Shown piece by piece: positions 37,147 through 45,407 of a stretch of 64,000 nucleotides of DNA. The notes under the pieces were generated by a model that saw only the letters and a program-made list of their open reading frames with translations, was not told where the DNA came from and made no database searches. The stretch is from Streptomyces malaysiensis subsp. samsunensis (GTDB taxonomy: Bacteria; Actinomycetota; Actinomycetes; Streptomycetales; Streptomycetaceae), in the NCBI RefSeq assembly GCF_024519315.1, contig NZ_JANIIC010000032.1, positions 48,694 through 112,693 on the forward strand, in the 5' to 3' direction. How positions within the stretch are numbered: the first letter of the stretch is position 1; the number at the start of each line of letters is the position of its first letter. Position numbers and translations under genes: made by a program.

Positions 37147-37189
37147 CGCCTGCGTCTCCCTGACTTGGTTAATCCGTGGAATCCACGAT

Positions 37190-37720
37190 TCACCGATGCG
37201 ACAGCAGAGTCGAGAAATATTGGCGTTGTGGAGTAAAAATCATGAGCGGTAGGAAGCAGCCCACTCCCCAAGCACGCTCCTTGCCTCCTCGCCAAAGAGT
37301 GCGTGATGCTCGTATAGGTCGAATACCGCTAGATGTTCGGCAATATCTCTTGCATCCTGGAAAACGATTCTCCCCGTGAAGGTCTCGACTGTTACCAGGC
37401 GTTGGTCGTAGACCGTGGCGCTTCTCCAAACCTCTACGCCACGATGCCCGTTTTCCTTGCCACTCGGTGTTGGCAAGCCTCGCAAGGGCTGTTACCTCCG
37501 TGACGAGTTCCATGGGAGCGTCAAGAGCCCTGAGTATGAGTTCAACGTCGATAAGGCTTGGGGTAATCCGGCCCGTTTCAAGGTTGCTGAGCTTGGTCTG
37601 AGATATGTTGCAGCGCTGAGCGAGCCAGACCTGAGTTCGGTTGGCTCGCTTGCGTAGCGTGCGGAGTGTTTCTGCTAGGTCAGCCTTCGACTGACCTAGC
37701 TGTCCCGGATCAAAGGTCAA
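37190..37720 (-). pseudogene. XRE regulator inactivated by an out-of-frame internal deletion
   Basis: The first about 100 residues form a good XRE helix-turn-helix with the usual ALARLANTEWQGKRASWRRGLEK continuation. Intact relatives then carry about 115 residues of DUF5753. Here the sequence jumps near 37418 straight to the family C-terminus (ATVYDQRLVTVETFTGR ... LGEWAASYRS), but in a different frame (37240-37485). The open frame instead continues through a meaningless tail to 37190. An internal deletion therefore removed the sensor domain and shifted the frame. The DNA-binding half may still be made. Its stop overlaps nothing downstream; its start overlaps the DUF6879 gene by 11 nt. Confidence 0.8.
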
Positions 37721-38234
37721 GGCCCTTCACGTACTCCTCGAAGGGCACGGCGTGCTCTAGAGCGATCCGCTTCCATTCCCGGTGGAGAGCAGGGTCGCCC
37801 TCGTACGCCTCGCGGTTGATCTGGGTGCCGTCCGGCCGGAAGTTGAGAAGGGCGATGCGGGTTCCGTCGAACATCCACCAGTCTTGGCCGGTGAGCGGCA
37901 GGCCGTGGTCGTCGTGGGTTATATCCAAGACGCGGATGTCCTCACCGGCCTTGATGTTGCCCGGGATGCCCCAAGCGAATTGGTACCGCTGATAGTCGGT
38001 AAGCGGCTGGCGCACGACGCGAACACGGCCGATGCTGCGGCCTGAGTCGACGTATCTCTTGACTCGGTCATGCCAGCGTGCATTGTGATCCGCGGGCTTT
38101 GCCTCACCCAGCAGAAAGCGGGCTACGTTCTCCTGCTCCTTGGGCATGGTGTACGTGGGTTGCGCCTCGAACCGCCAGGCTTCCCGCTCGAAGGCGTCGA
38201 AGAACTCACGCCAGCCATCACCATCCAAGAGCAT
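37710..38234 (-). CDS. DUF6879 family protein (XRE partner)
   Basis: A 174-aa protein of the DUF6879 type. It has an opening FDAFEREAWRFEAQPTYTMP, then VRVVRQPLTDYQRYQFAWG, LDITHDDHG and WMFDGTRIALLNF. These proteins commonly lie directly before a DUF5753-type XRE gene in Streptomyces and are thought to be the small partner, equivalent to DUF397. It overlaps genes on both sides and its own sequence is intact although the XRE partner is broken. Confidence 0.88.
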   Translation of the reverse strand: MLLDGDGWREFFDAFEREAWRFEAQPTYTMPKEQENVARFLLGEAKPADHNARWHDRVKRYVDSGRSIGRVRVVRQPLTDYQRYQFAWGIPGNIKAGEDIRVLDITHDDHGLPLTGQDWWMFDGTRIALLNFRPDGTQINREAYEGDPALHREWKRIALEHAVPFEEYVKGLDL

Positions 38235-38430
38235 GAACAGCCTCCCTCAGAACATGCTCGGGACTCTTCACCAGCGCCTCACCGGCCGGAGGTTGAAACT
38301 CCTTGCACTGGTGGCCTTGGACGACGATGCCGCCATCCGTCTCGTCTCGGTAGACGTTCGGGCAATCGTCGTCGTCGCAGTTAGGCCCGCCAGTATTGCC
38401 GGTGAGACGGGTCAGATCGCTTCGCGCCAT
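38218..38430 (-). CDS. Small hypothetical protein heading the DUF6879/XRE operon
   Basis: A 70-aa acidic protein. Residues 8-30 (LTGNTGGPNCDDDDCPNVYRD) include two cysteines; this opening recurs in small proteins heading DUF6879 operons, as I recall. It follows an AAGGGG site and overlaps the DUF6879 gene by 17 nt. Function unknown. Confidence 0.75.
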   Translation of the reverse strand: MARSDLTRLTGNTGGPNCDDDDCPNVYRDETDGGIVVQGHQCKEFQPPAGEALVKSPEHVLREAVHALGW

Positions 38431-38510
38431 GGTGCCCCTTTCTTATGCATGGCTCATCTTTGCTGTCAGGACGACGCTAGGTCGGCCCTCGGGACCCAGT
38501 CCATGGCGCA

Positions 38511-38526
38511 ACGCCAATATTTGCGT
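38511..38526 (-). promoter_or_regulatory. Imperfect palindrome upstream of the DUF6879/XRE operon
   Basis: ACGCCAATATTTGCGT matches its own reverse complement at 14 of 16 positions. On the minus strand it reads ACGCAAATATTGGCGT, sharing ACGCAA-N3/4-TGGCG with the block before the 35481 XRE gene. A -10-like TAGCGT lies at 38479-38474. Confidence 0.5.
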
Positions 38527-38658
38527 ACTCGGGTAGACGATCATGTTTCGGCCTGGTGTAACCAACGCCCCGCCGAGCTCAAGAGGTTGGAGGGGGCGCG
38601 TGGTGGGCCACTTCAGTGCGACGCGACACGATGGCCGGGTGGGTCATTGTCGCCTTGA

Positions 38659-38898
38659 ATGGACGTCGAGGTCGATGGCTTCAACCTGGTCATGCGACCG
38701 GCCGATCCCGCCATGGCCGCCGTCGTCGTCGAAGCCGAAGAGAAGAAGGGGGCAGCCGAAGCGGCAGAGAAGGAGGCAGCCGCCGCCCTCGCCAAGGCTG
38801 CACGTACGCTCACCCGCAGCCTGACCGTGCGCGATACCGGCGCCATACTCGGCGTCTCGTACCAGTACGTCACCACGCTCGCCCCCAAGGCAAGCTGA
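38659..38898 (+). CDS. Small helical protein with a C-terminal HTH-like segment (HicB-like remnant?)
   Basis: A 79-aa protein: an Ala/Glu/Lys-rich helix (about 25-50) followed by SLTVRDTGAILGVSYQYVTTLAP, which resembles the helix-turn-helix at the end of HicB-like antitoxins. The N-terminal beta part of such proteins is missing and no ribosome-binding site is obvious. This may be a truncated antitoxin. No HicA-like toxin is adjacent. Confidence 0.45.
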   Translation: MDVEVDGFNLVMRPADPAMAAVVVEAEEKKGAAEAAEKEAAAALAKAARTLTRSLTVRDTGAILGVSYQYVTTLAPKAS

Positions 38899-39151
38899 CA
38901 CCAGCGGCGCACACCACGGCCCCCGCCGACTTGACCGGCGGTGGGCCGTTCGTGTTCCCGAGTGTTCGACGGGTCGCCGTCCCTCTCTGTCGGTCCGTGG
39001 CGACCGGACCGGCCCTCCGGTTCGGTCGCCCGGCGCAGGCGGGAGACCGCGCTCGCGGCGGCGGGACCCGTGCCGGGAATCGGCCGCGACCGACAGAGCC
39101 CCCCGGGGGTGAGAACTGAAGGATTCCGGGGCCCCGCTGCAAGGTCAGATA

Positions 39152-40852
39152 TCAGTCCGCCTGACGCACCGGGATGCTGGTGAAGGTCGGCTGAGACAGT
39201 TCCTGCGGACTGAAGAAGTCATTCCCCTTGTCGTCCACCACGATGAACGCCGGGAAGTCCTCGACCTCGATCTTCCAGACCGCCTCCATGCCCAGCTCCT
39301 CGTACTCGAGGACCTCGACCTTCTTGATGCAGTCCTGGGCCAGCCGCGCCGCCGGGCCGCCGATCGAGCCCAGGTAGAAGCCACCGTGCGCGGCGCAGGC
39401 GTCGGTGACCTGCTTCGAGCGGTTGCCCTTGGCCAGCATGACCTTCGAGCCCCCGGCGGCCTGGAACTGCTCGACGTACGCGTCCATCCGGCCCGCCGTC
39501 GTCGGCCCGAAGGAGCCGGAAGCGTAGCCCTCGGGGGTCTTGGCCGGGCCCGCGTAGTAGACCGGGTGGTTCTTCAGGTACTCCGGCATCTCCTCGCCCG
39601 CGTCCAGCCGCTCCTTGATCTTCGCGTGGGCGATGTCCCGGGCGACCACCAGCGTGCCGGTCAGCGAGAGCCGGGTCTTGACCGGGTGCTTGGTCAGCTC
39701 GGCCAGCACCTCGTCCATCGGCCGGTCGAGGTCGACGGCGACCGCGTCCAGATCCGGGCCCGCGCCCTTGACCAGTTCCTCGTCCGTCGTCTCCGGCAGG
39801 AAGCGGGCCGGGTCGGTCTCCAGCTGCTCCAGGAAGACGCCCTCCGGCGTGATCTTGGCCAGCGCCTGGCGGTCGGCGGAGCACGAGACCGCGATCGCGA
39901 CCGGGCAGGAGGCGCCGTGCCGCGGCAGCCGGACGACCCGGACGTCATGGCAGAAGTACTTGCCGCCGAACTGCGCGCCGATCCCGATCTTCTGCGTCAG
40001 CTCGAAGACCTTCTCCTCCAACTCCTTGTCACGGAAGCCGTGGCCGGTCGGGGAGCCCTCGGTGGGCAACTCGTCGAGATAGTGCGCGGAGGCGTACTTC
40101 GCGGTCTTCAGCGCGTACTCGGCGCTGGTGCCGCCGACCACGATCGCCAGGTGGTACGGCGGGCAGGCGGCGGTGCCCAGCGAGCGGATCTTCTGCTCCA
40201 GGAATTTCATCATCGATGCCTCGTTCAGCACCGCCTTCGTCTCCTGGTAGAGGAAGGACTTGTTCGCCGAGCCGCCGCCCTTGGCCATGAAGAGGAACTT
40301 GTAGGCGCCGCCGTCGGTCGCGTACAGCTCGATCTGCGCGGGCAGGTTGGAGCCGGTGTTCTTCTCCTCCCACATGGTCAGCGGGGCCATCTGGGAGTAG
40401 CGCAGATTCAGCTTGGTGTACGCGTCGTAGACGCCGCGCGAGAGGGCCTCCTCGTCGCCCCCTCGCGTCAGCACGTTCTGCCCGCGCTTGCCCATGACGA
40501 TCGCGGTGCCGGTGTCCTGGCACATCGGGAGCACCCCGGCCGCCGCGATGTTGGCGTTCTTCAGCAGGTCCAGCGCCACGAAGCGGTCGTTGGCGCTGGC
40601 CTCGGGGTCATCGAGGATGCGGCGCAGCTGGGCGAGGTGGGCGGGGCGCAGATAGTGCGAGATGTCGTGCATGGCCTCGGCCGCCAGCGTGCGCAGCGCC
40701 TCCGGCTCGACCTTCAGGAAGGTGCGCCCATCGGCCTCGAAGGTGCTCACGCCCTCGGAGGTCACCAGACGGTAGGCGGTCTGGTCTTCTCCCAGGGGCA
40801 GGAGGTCCGAATAGGCGAACCCAGGGGGGGCAGGGCGGGGGCTGGGGGGCAT
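39152..40852 (-). CDS. Class I (iron-sulfur) fumarate hydratase
   Basis: A 566-aa oxygen-sensitive fumarase of the FumA/FumB type. The cluster-ligand cysteines lie in MCQDTGTAIV (Cys111), TAACPPYHLA (near 230) and the CPVAIAVSCSADR region (near 320). The C-terminal beta domain has SLTGTLVVARDIAHAK and GPTTAGRMD. The ATG at 40852 follows a GAGGAA. Streptomyces often keep this enzyme beside the class II FumC. Here accessory genes separate the two by about 9.5 kb. Confidence 0.95.
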   Translation of the reverse strand: MPPSPRPAPPGFAYSDLLPLGEDQTAYRLVTSEGVSTFEADGRTFLKVEPEALRTLAAEAMHDISHYLRPAHLAQLRRILDDPEASANDRFVALDLLKNANIAAAGVLPMCQDTGTAIVMGKRGQNVLTRGGDEEALSRGVYDAYTKLNLRYSQMAPLTMWEEKNTGSNLPAQIELYATDGGAYKFLFMAKGGGSANKSFLYQETKAVLNEASMMKFLEQKIRSLGTAACPPYHLAIVVGGTSAEYALKTAKYASAHYLDELPTEGSPTGHGFRDKELEEKVFELTQKIGIGAQFGGKYFCHDVRVVRLPRHGASCPVAIAVSCSADRQALAKITPEGVFLEQLETDPARFLPETTDEELVKGAGPDLDAVAVDLDRPMDEVLAELTKHPVKTRLSLTGTLVVARDIAHAKIKERLDAGEEMPEYLKNHPVYYAGPAKTPEGYASGSFGPTTAGRMDAYVEQFQAAGGSKVMLAKGNRSKQVTDACAAHGGFYLGSIGGPAARLAQDCIKKVEVLEYEELGMEAVWKIEVEDFPAFIVVDDKGNDFFSPQELSQPTFTSIPVRQAD

Positions 40853-41015
40853 CGCGGCCGTTCCTCACTCGACAGGGCTTCGGCTGACTTCATCGACAGC
40901 GCGTCCATAAGCGTAGAACGGGGCCGCCGGACGGGACCTGTGAGGTAAGGCTCAGTAGGACTCAGTAGTAGGGGAAGAAGATCACCTGTAGGTAGGGGAA
41001 GGATCAGGGATCCGT

Positions 41016-41163
41016 CCCCTAGTCGCGATCTAGCCCCGTCTTGGATCGCTGCCCTCGCGATGTTCGGCCCCGGGGGGCCTCGCAGGCTTCGGGCAGCGGC
41101 GCCGGACTCCGTCCGTCGAGTCGCCACGACCCCTAGTCGCGATCTATCGCGACTGGGTACGCT
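41016..41163 (+). promoter_or_regulatory. Control region with a repeated 17-mer and a perfect palindrome
   Basis: CCCCTAGTCGCGATCTA occurs exactly at 41016-41032 and 41130-41146. The second copy continues into AGTCGCGAT-CT-ATCGCGACT (41135-41154), a perfect 9+9 palindrome. A -10-like TACGCT follows at 41158-41163, and the GTG start of the DUF1707 gene is at 41170, so the transcript may be leaderless and the palindrome would cover the -35 region. The region lies between this gene and the divergent class I fumarase, over 317 bp without a gene. Confidence 0.65.
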
Positions 41164-41169
41164 GAGCCC

Positions 41170-41850
41170 GTGGATGAGCAGCAGCCCGTGCCCCTGACCA
41201 AATCCGCCCCCGCACAGTCGGCCCCGGCGGCTCCGGCGCCCGTCGCCGAGGCGGAGCTCCGGGCGTCCGACGCGGATCGCGACCGGATCGCGGACATCCT
41301 CCGGGAGGCCCTCGCCGAGGGGCGGCTCCAGCCCGAGGAGCACGCCGAGCGGATCGACGCGGTCTATCGCGCCAAGACCATCGGCGAGCTGGAGCCGCTG
41401 GTGCGCGATCTGCCCGCCGCCCCCGTCCACGGCGCCGCCTCGGCGCCGGGGCGCGACGCGGCGGCGGGGTGGTCGCGCTCCCTGCCCGAGGGGGAGAACC
41501 TGGTGGCGATCTTCGGCGGTTCGACGCGGAAGGGCCGCTGGCGGGTCCGGCGCCGTACGAACGCCCTGGCGATCTTCGGCGGCGTGGAAATCGACCTCAC
41601 CGAGGCGGTCTTCGAGCAGCGGGAGATCGTCATCCATGTCGTGGCCGCGTTCGGCGGGGTGGAGATCAAGGTTCCGGAGAACGTCTCGCTGCGCGGTTCG
41701 GGCGCGGGCATCCTCGGCGGCTTCGACGTGCGGACGTACGAGGCGCAGGACCCGGAGGCGCCGGTCATCCACGTCACCGGGTTCGCGGTATTCGGCGGTG
41801 TGGAGGCCAAGCCCAAGCGGGGTAAGCGGCTGAAGAACCTGCGAACATAA
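41170..41850 (+). CDS. DUF1707 / LiaF-like cell-wall stress protein
   Basis: A 226-aa protein without membrane helices. DUF1707 (about 30-82) contains LRASDADRDRIADILREALAEGRL and HAERIDAVYRAKT. The C-terminal part (about 105-220) has repeated AIFGG/AFGGVEI/AVFGGVEAK strands, the beta-solenoid seen in LiaF-type and 'cell wall-active antibiotics response' proteins. The start is a GTG possibly at the very 5' end of the transcript. Control is probably through the palindrome directly upstream. Confidence 0.9.
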   Translation: MDEQQPVPLTKSAPAQSAPAAPAPVAEAELRASDADRDRIADILREALAEGRLQPEEHAERIDAVYRAKTIGELEPLVRDLPAAPVHGAASAPGRDAAAGWSRSLPEGENLVAIFGGSTRKGRWRVRRRTNALAIFGGVEIDLTEAVFEQREIVIHVVAAFGGVEIKVPENVSLRGSGAGILGGFDVRTYEAQDPEAPVIHVTGFAVFGGVEAKPKRGKRLKNLRT

Positions 41851-42028
41851 GCCCTGAAGAAGGGGTGTGCAGGGGGAAGTTCCGGGTGGGACAACGGTGT
41901 GCATAAGCACGCGCACAGCGGGTAAGGCTTGGTGCATCGTCTCTCGTACGGCTGATGGGGGTGCTAACGGGGCCGTACACCTCGAGGCGGGCAAGGGTGA
42001 CCACCGGAGCCGTCGTCAGGAGTAGACC

Positions 42029-42385
42029 GTGCTGCAACCGCATCAGCCCCTGCTGGAAGCCGCCGTGCCCCCGCAGCGCGTCCCCGCGCGGGATCAAGCC
42101 GGCCCCTGGCACTCGGAGGCGGTGTGCCGACGGGACGAGGCGGGACTGTTCTTCGCTCCTTCCAAGGAGCCCACGGCTGCCAGGCTGTCGCGGGAGGAGG
42201 CCGCCAAGCGCGTCTGCGCACGCTGCCCGGTCATGGTCGAGTGCCGGGAGCACGCACTCCTCCAGCCCGAGCCGTACGGCGTATGGGGCGGGCTGACCGC
42301 GGCCGAGCGCCGGGTCGTGCTGGCCCGCCGCCGGCGCCGGGAGGCGGAGCTCCAGCGCGCGGTGCGGGTCGCCGCCGCGGGCTGA
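42029..42385 (+). CDS. WhiB-like iron-sulfur transcription factor
   Basis: A 118-aa Wbl protein. The four [4Fe-4S] ligands are Cys33, Cys63, Cys66 and Cys72 (C-X29-C-X2-C-X5-C). GVWGG (84-88) is the family turn that binds sigma factor, and a basic C-terminus (RRVVLARRRRRE) binds DNA. AGGAG lies 6 nt before the GTG start. The place next to glpX corresponds to wblI of S. coelicolor, as I recall, so I leave the symbol open. Confidence 0.95.
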   Translation: MLQPHQPLLEAAVPPQRVPARDQAGPWHSEAVCRRDEAGLFFAPSKEPTAARLSREEAAKRVCARCPVMVECREHALLQPEPYGVWGGLTAAERRVVLARRRRREAELQRAVRVAAAG

Positions 42386-42530
42386 ACTCTTCGGGACCTG
42401 GGCCGGGCGCCGCCGGGGGGCGGGACCCGGCCCTCGTCATGTGCGGTCCGCGTCATACGCCGCGGACGCGATCGGGTCGGCCGTTCGCTCAGCTCGGTCG
42501 TTCGACGTGCCGCTCGACGTGCCGTTCGGC

Positions 42531-43562
42531 TCAGCTCGGCCGTTCGAAGTCGACGGAGGCGTACGCGCGCAGCTTGGCCAGCCGGTGGGTGGAGTCGATC
42601 TGCCGGATGGTCCCGGACTTGGACCGCATGACCAGCGACTGGGTGGTGGCGGTCTCCGCGCGGTACCGCACCCCGCGCAGCAGATCGCCGTCGGTGATCC
42701 CGGTCGCGACGAAGAACACGTTGTCGCCGCTGACCAGGTCGTCGGTCTCCAGGACCTGGTCGAGGTCATGGCCCGCGTCGAGGGCGCGCTGCCGCTCCTC
42801 GTCGTCCTTCGGCCACAGCTTGGCCTGGATCGTGCCGCCGAGGCACTTGATCGCACAGGCGGCGATGATGCCCTCCGGCGTACCGCCGACGCCCAGCAGC
42901 AGATCCACACCGGTGCTCTCGCGCGCGGCCATGATCGCGCCGGCCACATCGCCGTCGGAGATGAACTTGATCCGGGCGCCCGCTTCCCGGATCTCCTTGA
43001 TGATGCCCTCGTGGCGGGGGCGGTCGAGGACCACGACGGTGACGTCCTCGGGGCTGGACTTCTTGGCCTTGGCGATCCGGCGGATGTTCACGCCGGGGGG
43101 CGCGGTGATGTCGACGAACTCGGCGGCGTCGGGCCCGGTGACCAGCTTGTCCATGTAGAAGACGGCCGACGGGTCGAACATGGTGCCGCGTTCGGCGACC
43201 GCGAGTACGGAGACGGCGTTGGCCATGCCCTTCGCGGTGAGCGTGGTGCCGTCCACCGGGTCCACGGCCACATCGCACTCCGGGCCGGTGCCGTCGCCCA
43301 CGCGCTCACCGTTGAAGAGCATCGGGGCTTCGTCCTTCTCCCCCTCTCCGATGACGACGACGCCGTTCATCGAGACGGTGTGCACGAGGGAGCGCATGGC
43401 CTTGACGGCGGCGCCGTCGGCGCCGTTCTTGTCGCCACGGCCCACCCAGCGGCCGGAGGCCATGGCACCCGCCTCGGTGACCCGGACGAGTTCCAGGGCG
43501 AGGTTGCGATCGGGAGCCTCGGGGCTGACCTCTAGCTGGGACGGGAGATGATGCTCGGTCAT
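42531..43562 (-). CDS. glpX: Class II fructose-1,6-bisphosphatase GlpX
   Basis: A 343-aa metal-dependent phosphatase of gluconeogenesis. The motifs include GEGEKDEAPML, DPVDGTTLTAKG (metal-binding Asp residues), and GVGGTPEGIIAACA. I chose the ATG at 43562, which gives the usual family N-terminus (MTEHHLPSQLEV); in-frame starts upstream (for example 43610) only add a non-conserved extension. Divergent from the DUF4245 gene. Confidence 0.96.
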   Translation of the reverse strand: MTEHHLPSQLEVSPEAPDRNLALELVRVTEAGAMASGRWVGRGDKNGADGAAVKAMRSLVHTVSMNGVVVIGEGEKDEAPMLFNGERVGDGTGPECDVAVDPVDGTTLTAKGMANAVSVLAVAERGTMFDPSAVFYMDKLVTGPDAAEFVDITAPPGVNIRRIAKAKKSSPEDVTVVVLDRPRHEGIIKEIREAGARIKFISDGDVAGAIMAARESTGVDLLLGVGGTPEGIIAACAIKCLGGTIQAKLWPKDDEERQRALDAGHDLDQVLETDDLVSGDNVFFVATGITDGDLLRGVRYRAETATTQSLVMRSKSGTIRQIDSTHRLAKLRAYASVDFERPS

Positions 43563-43707
43563 CGGAGCGCACCTTTCTGTACGACGACGGACCGGGGTGA
43601 GGGTGCTCATGACTTTATCCGCTGATTGGCTAAGTGAGCAGATAGCCCCATGCATGAGCGCGGCCCTGTTGCGAGGTCCGGCGACCGGATGAGGGACGAT
43701 AGGGGGC

Positions 43708-44256
43708 GTGGCAGGTATGCGTGGCAAAGAGACGGTCCGGGACATGGTGCTGTCGCTGGCGGCGATCGGCGTCGTCGCGGCGGCCATCTACCTCTTCGGT
43801 ATCCCGCACGACGAGGGCGCCAAGGGCGCCGGGGTGAAGACGGTGGACTACCGCGTGGAGCTGGACACGGCCCGCCGCGCCGCCCCGTACCCGGTGGCCG
43901 CCCCCGAGCCCGGGAGCCTGCCCGAGGGCTGGCGCGCCACCTCGGTGACCTACCGCCCGGCCGCCGCCGAGGACGGCGCGGTCTGGCACCTGGGCTTCCT
44001 CGACCAGGATCAGGAGTACGTCGCGGTCGAGCAGAGCGACGGCAAGCCCGTGCCGTTCGTGGAGGAGGTCACCCAGCAGGCGCGGGAGACCAAGCGGACG
44101 GAGCGGATCGACGGCAAGGAGTGGACCCGCTACGAGGGCGACAAGTACGACGCGCTGGTGCGCAAGGAGCCGGGCGTGACCACGGTGGTCACCGGGACGG
44201 CGGCGCACGGACAGCTGACGAAGATGGCCGCCGCGCTCACCGAGAAGAAGGGCTGA
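43708..44256 (+). CDS. DUF4245 membrane-anchored protein
   Basis: A 182-aa protein with one N-terminal membrane helix (about 12-32) and an extracytoplasmic DUF4245 domain (about 45-178: LPEGWRATSVTYRP, WHLGFLD, then GVTTVVTGTA). It is conserved beside glpX in actinobacteria. Function unknown. Divergent from glpX. Confidence 0.9.
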   Translation: MAGMRGKETVRDMVLSLAAIGVVAAAIYLFGIPHDEGAKGAGVKTVDYRVELDTARRAAPYPVAAPEPGSLPEGWRATSVTYRPAAAEDGAVWHLGFLDQDQEYVAVEQSDGKPVPFVEEVTQQARETKRTERIDGKEWTRYEGDKYDALVRKEPGVTTVVTGTAAHGQLTKMAAALTEKKG

Positions 44257-44275
44257 GCGCGACGGCCGGGGGCGT

Positions 44276-44298
44276 GGCCCGGACCCCCGGTCCGGGCC
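44276..44298 (+). terminator. Terminator after the DUF4245 gene
   Basis: GGCCCGGAC and GTCCGGGCC form a perfect 9-bp stem around a 5-nt loop, 20 nt after the stop codon. Confidence 0.75.
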
Positions 44299-44310
44299 GA
44301 GGGCCCGTGG

Positions 44311-44330
44311 TTGATCGAGCGTTCGATCAA
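44311..44330. terminator. Second hairpin at the end of the nitroreductase gene
   Basis: TTGATCGA-GCGT-TCGATCAA is a perfect 8-bp stem. It overlaps the stop codon of the convergent nitroreductase gene and may serve that transcript. Confidence 0.6.
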
Positions 44331-44917
44331 ACCGTGGTGATGACCTCGTCGTAGTCCAGGCGCGGGCCACGGGGGAACCAGGCTTCCTCGCCCGGCTTGC
44401 CGATGTTGATGACCATCAGCGGGGTGTGGTCCTCGTCCAGGAACTCCTTCTGGACCCCGGCCGGGTCGAAACCGGTCATCGGGCCCGCGGCGAGACCGGC
44501 GGCGCGGATTCCCAGGATGAAGTAACCGGCCTGGAGCGAGGCATTGAGGGCCGCGGCCTGCTCACGGGCGGCGCGCTCGCCGAAGAAGACGTCCTTGGCC
44601 TGCGGGAAGTGCGGGAAGAGCGCGGGCAGCTCCTCGTGGAACTCGTTGTCCGCGGCGAGGATCGCGACCAGCGGCGCGGTGGAGGTCTTGGGCTGGTTGC
44701 CCTCGGCCATGTGCTGGACCAGACGCTCACGGGCCTCGGGCGAGCGGACCAGCACGATACGCAGCGGCGACTGGTTGAACGCGGTCGGCGCGTACTTGAT
44801 CAGGTCGTAGATCGCCTGAACCTGCTCCTCGGACACCGGCTCATCGGTGAAGGTGTTGGCGGTGCGGGCCTCGCGGAAGAGCAGGTCCTGGGCGGTGGGG
44901 TCAAGGACGAGTGCCAT
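44327..44917 (-). CDS. Nitroreductase-family protein (malonic semialdehyde reductase / RutE-like)
   Basis: A 196-aa flavoprotein. FMN-binding segments are visible in the RTANTFTDEPV opening, YAPTAFNQSPLRIV, and AAGLAAGPMTGFD. RutE/HadB proteins reduce 3-oxopropanoate or similar aldehydes with NAD(P)H. No rut genes lie nearby, so the substrate is open. The ATG at 44917 gives the usual family N-terminus. The promoter and a MarR-like operator lie directly upstream. Confidence 0.9.
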   Translation of the reverse strand: MALVLDPTAQDLLFREARTANTFTDEPVSEEQVQAIYDLIKYAPTAFNQSPLRIVLVRSPEARERLVQHMAEGNQPKTSTAPLVAILAADNEFHEELPALFPHFPQAKDVFFGERAAREQAAALNASLQAGYFILGIRAAGLAAGPMTGFDPAGVQKEFLDEDHTPLMVINIGKPGEEAWFPRGPRLDYDEVITTV

Positions 44918-44960
44918 GGAAGAAACCTCTGCATAAGCGCGGATATCGCTGACGGGAACC

Positions 44961-44992
44961 ACTCTACGACACTTAGATTAATGTTCAACTAA
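44961..44992 (-). promoter_or_regulatory. Promoter with MarR-like operator for the nitroreductase gene
   Basis: On the minus strand TTGAAC (44988-44983) and TAGAGT (44966-44961) are spaced by 16 nt. The imperfect palindrome TTAGTTGAACATTAATCTAA (44992-44973) covers the -35. Such TTAG..CTAA sites, with TTGAA inside, are typical for MarR-family repressors. No MarR gene lies in this window beside it. Confidence 0.6.
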
Positions 44993-45157
44993 AAAGTTGC
45001 GCGGTGCGCGGGAGGTGCTCCGAATCACACATTGCGCCCCGCGTAGGCGCTCCGCTGGAAGTGCGCTGAGCTGCCGTCGATCGTCCGCGGCGCGGCGCCG
45101 TCGTGGCCGGTCGGTCCTCGCGGCGGAGCCGCATATCGACACAGCCGCGCGCCCCTT

Positions 45158-45205
45158 GGGGCGCCTCGAATTTGGGGCGCCTCGTATTTGGGGCGCCCCG
45201 AACCG
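45158..45205. repeat. 16-bp tandem repeat, three units
   Basis: GGGGCGCCTCGAATTT recurs at 45158, 45174 and 45190 with one or two changes; GGCGCC in each is itself palindromic. It lies in the geneless stretch 44993-45562. Confidence 0.8.
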
Positions 45206-45407
45206 CAGCCGACTTCCGCCGATCCGCTGAGAGCGGGCGCGGCTGATCGGGTGCGGCGGGTCGGCTGCTCCGGCCTCGGGCCGGGATCGGGTCGGCGCGG
45301 TCCCGCTTGCGTGGTGCGAGGGGGCGACGATTCCCGGTCGACCAGCTTGAGCGCGGCCGACTGACGGGGGCGAGGGGCGGGCGAAGTCGACGCAGGCCGG
45401 TGACGGC

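Noticed and set aside
42470..42545. Short internal repeats (GTTCG, CGACGTGCCG, CAGCTCGG) between whiB and glpX
   Set aside because: Units are short and irregular; not distinguishable from slippage in GC-rich intergenic DNA, and part of the block is the glpX 3' end.
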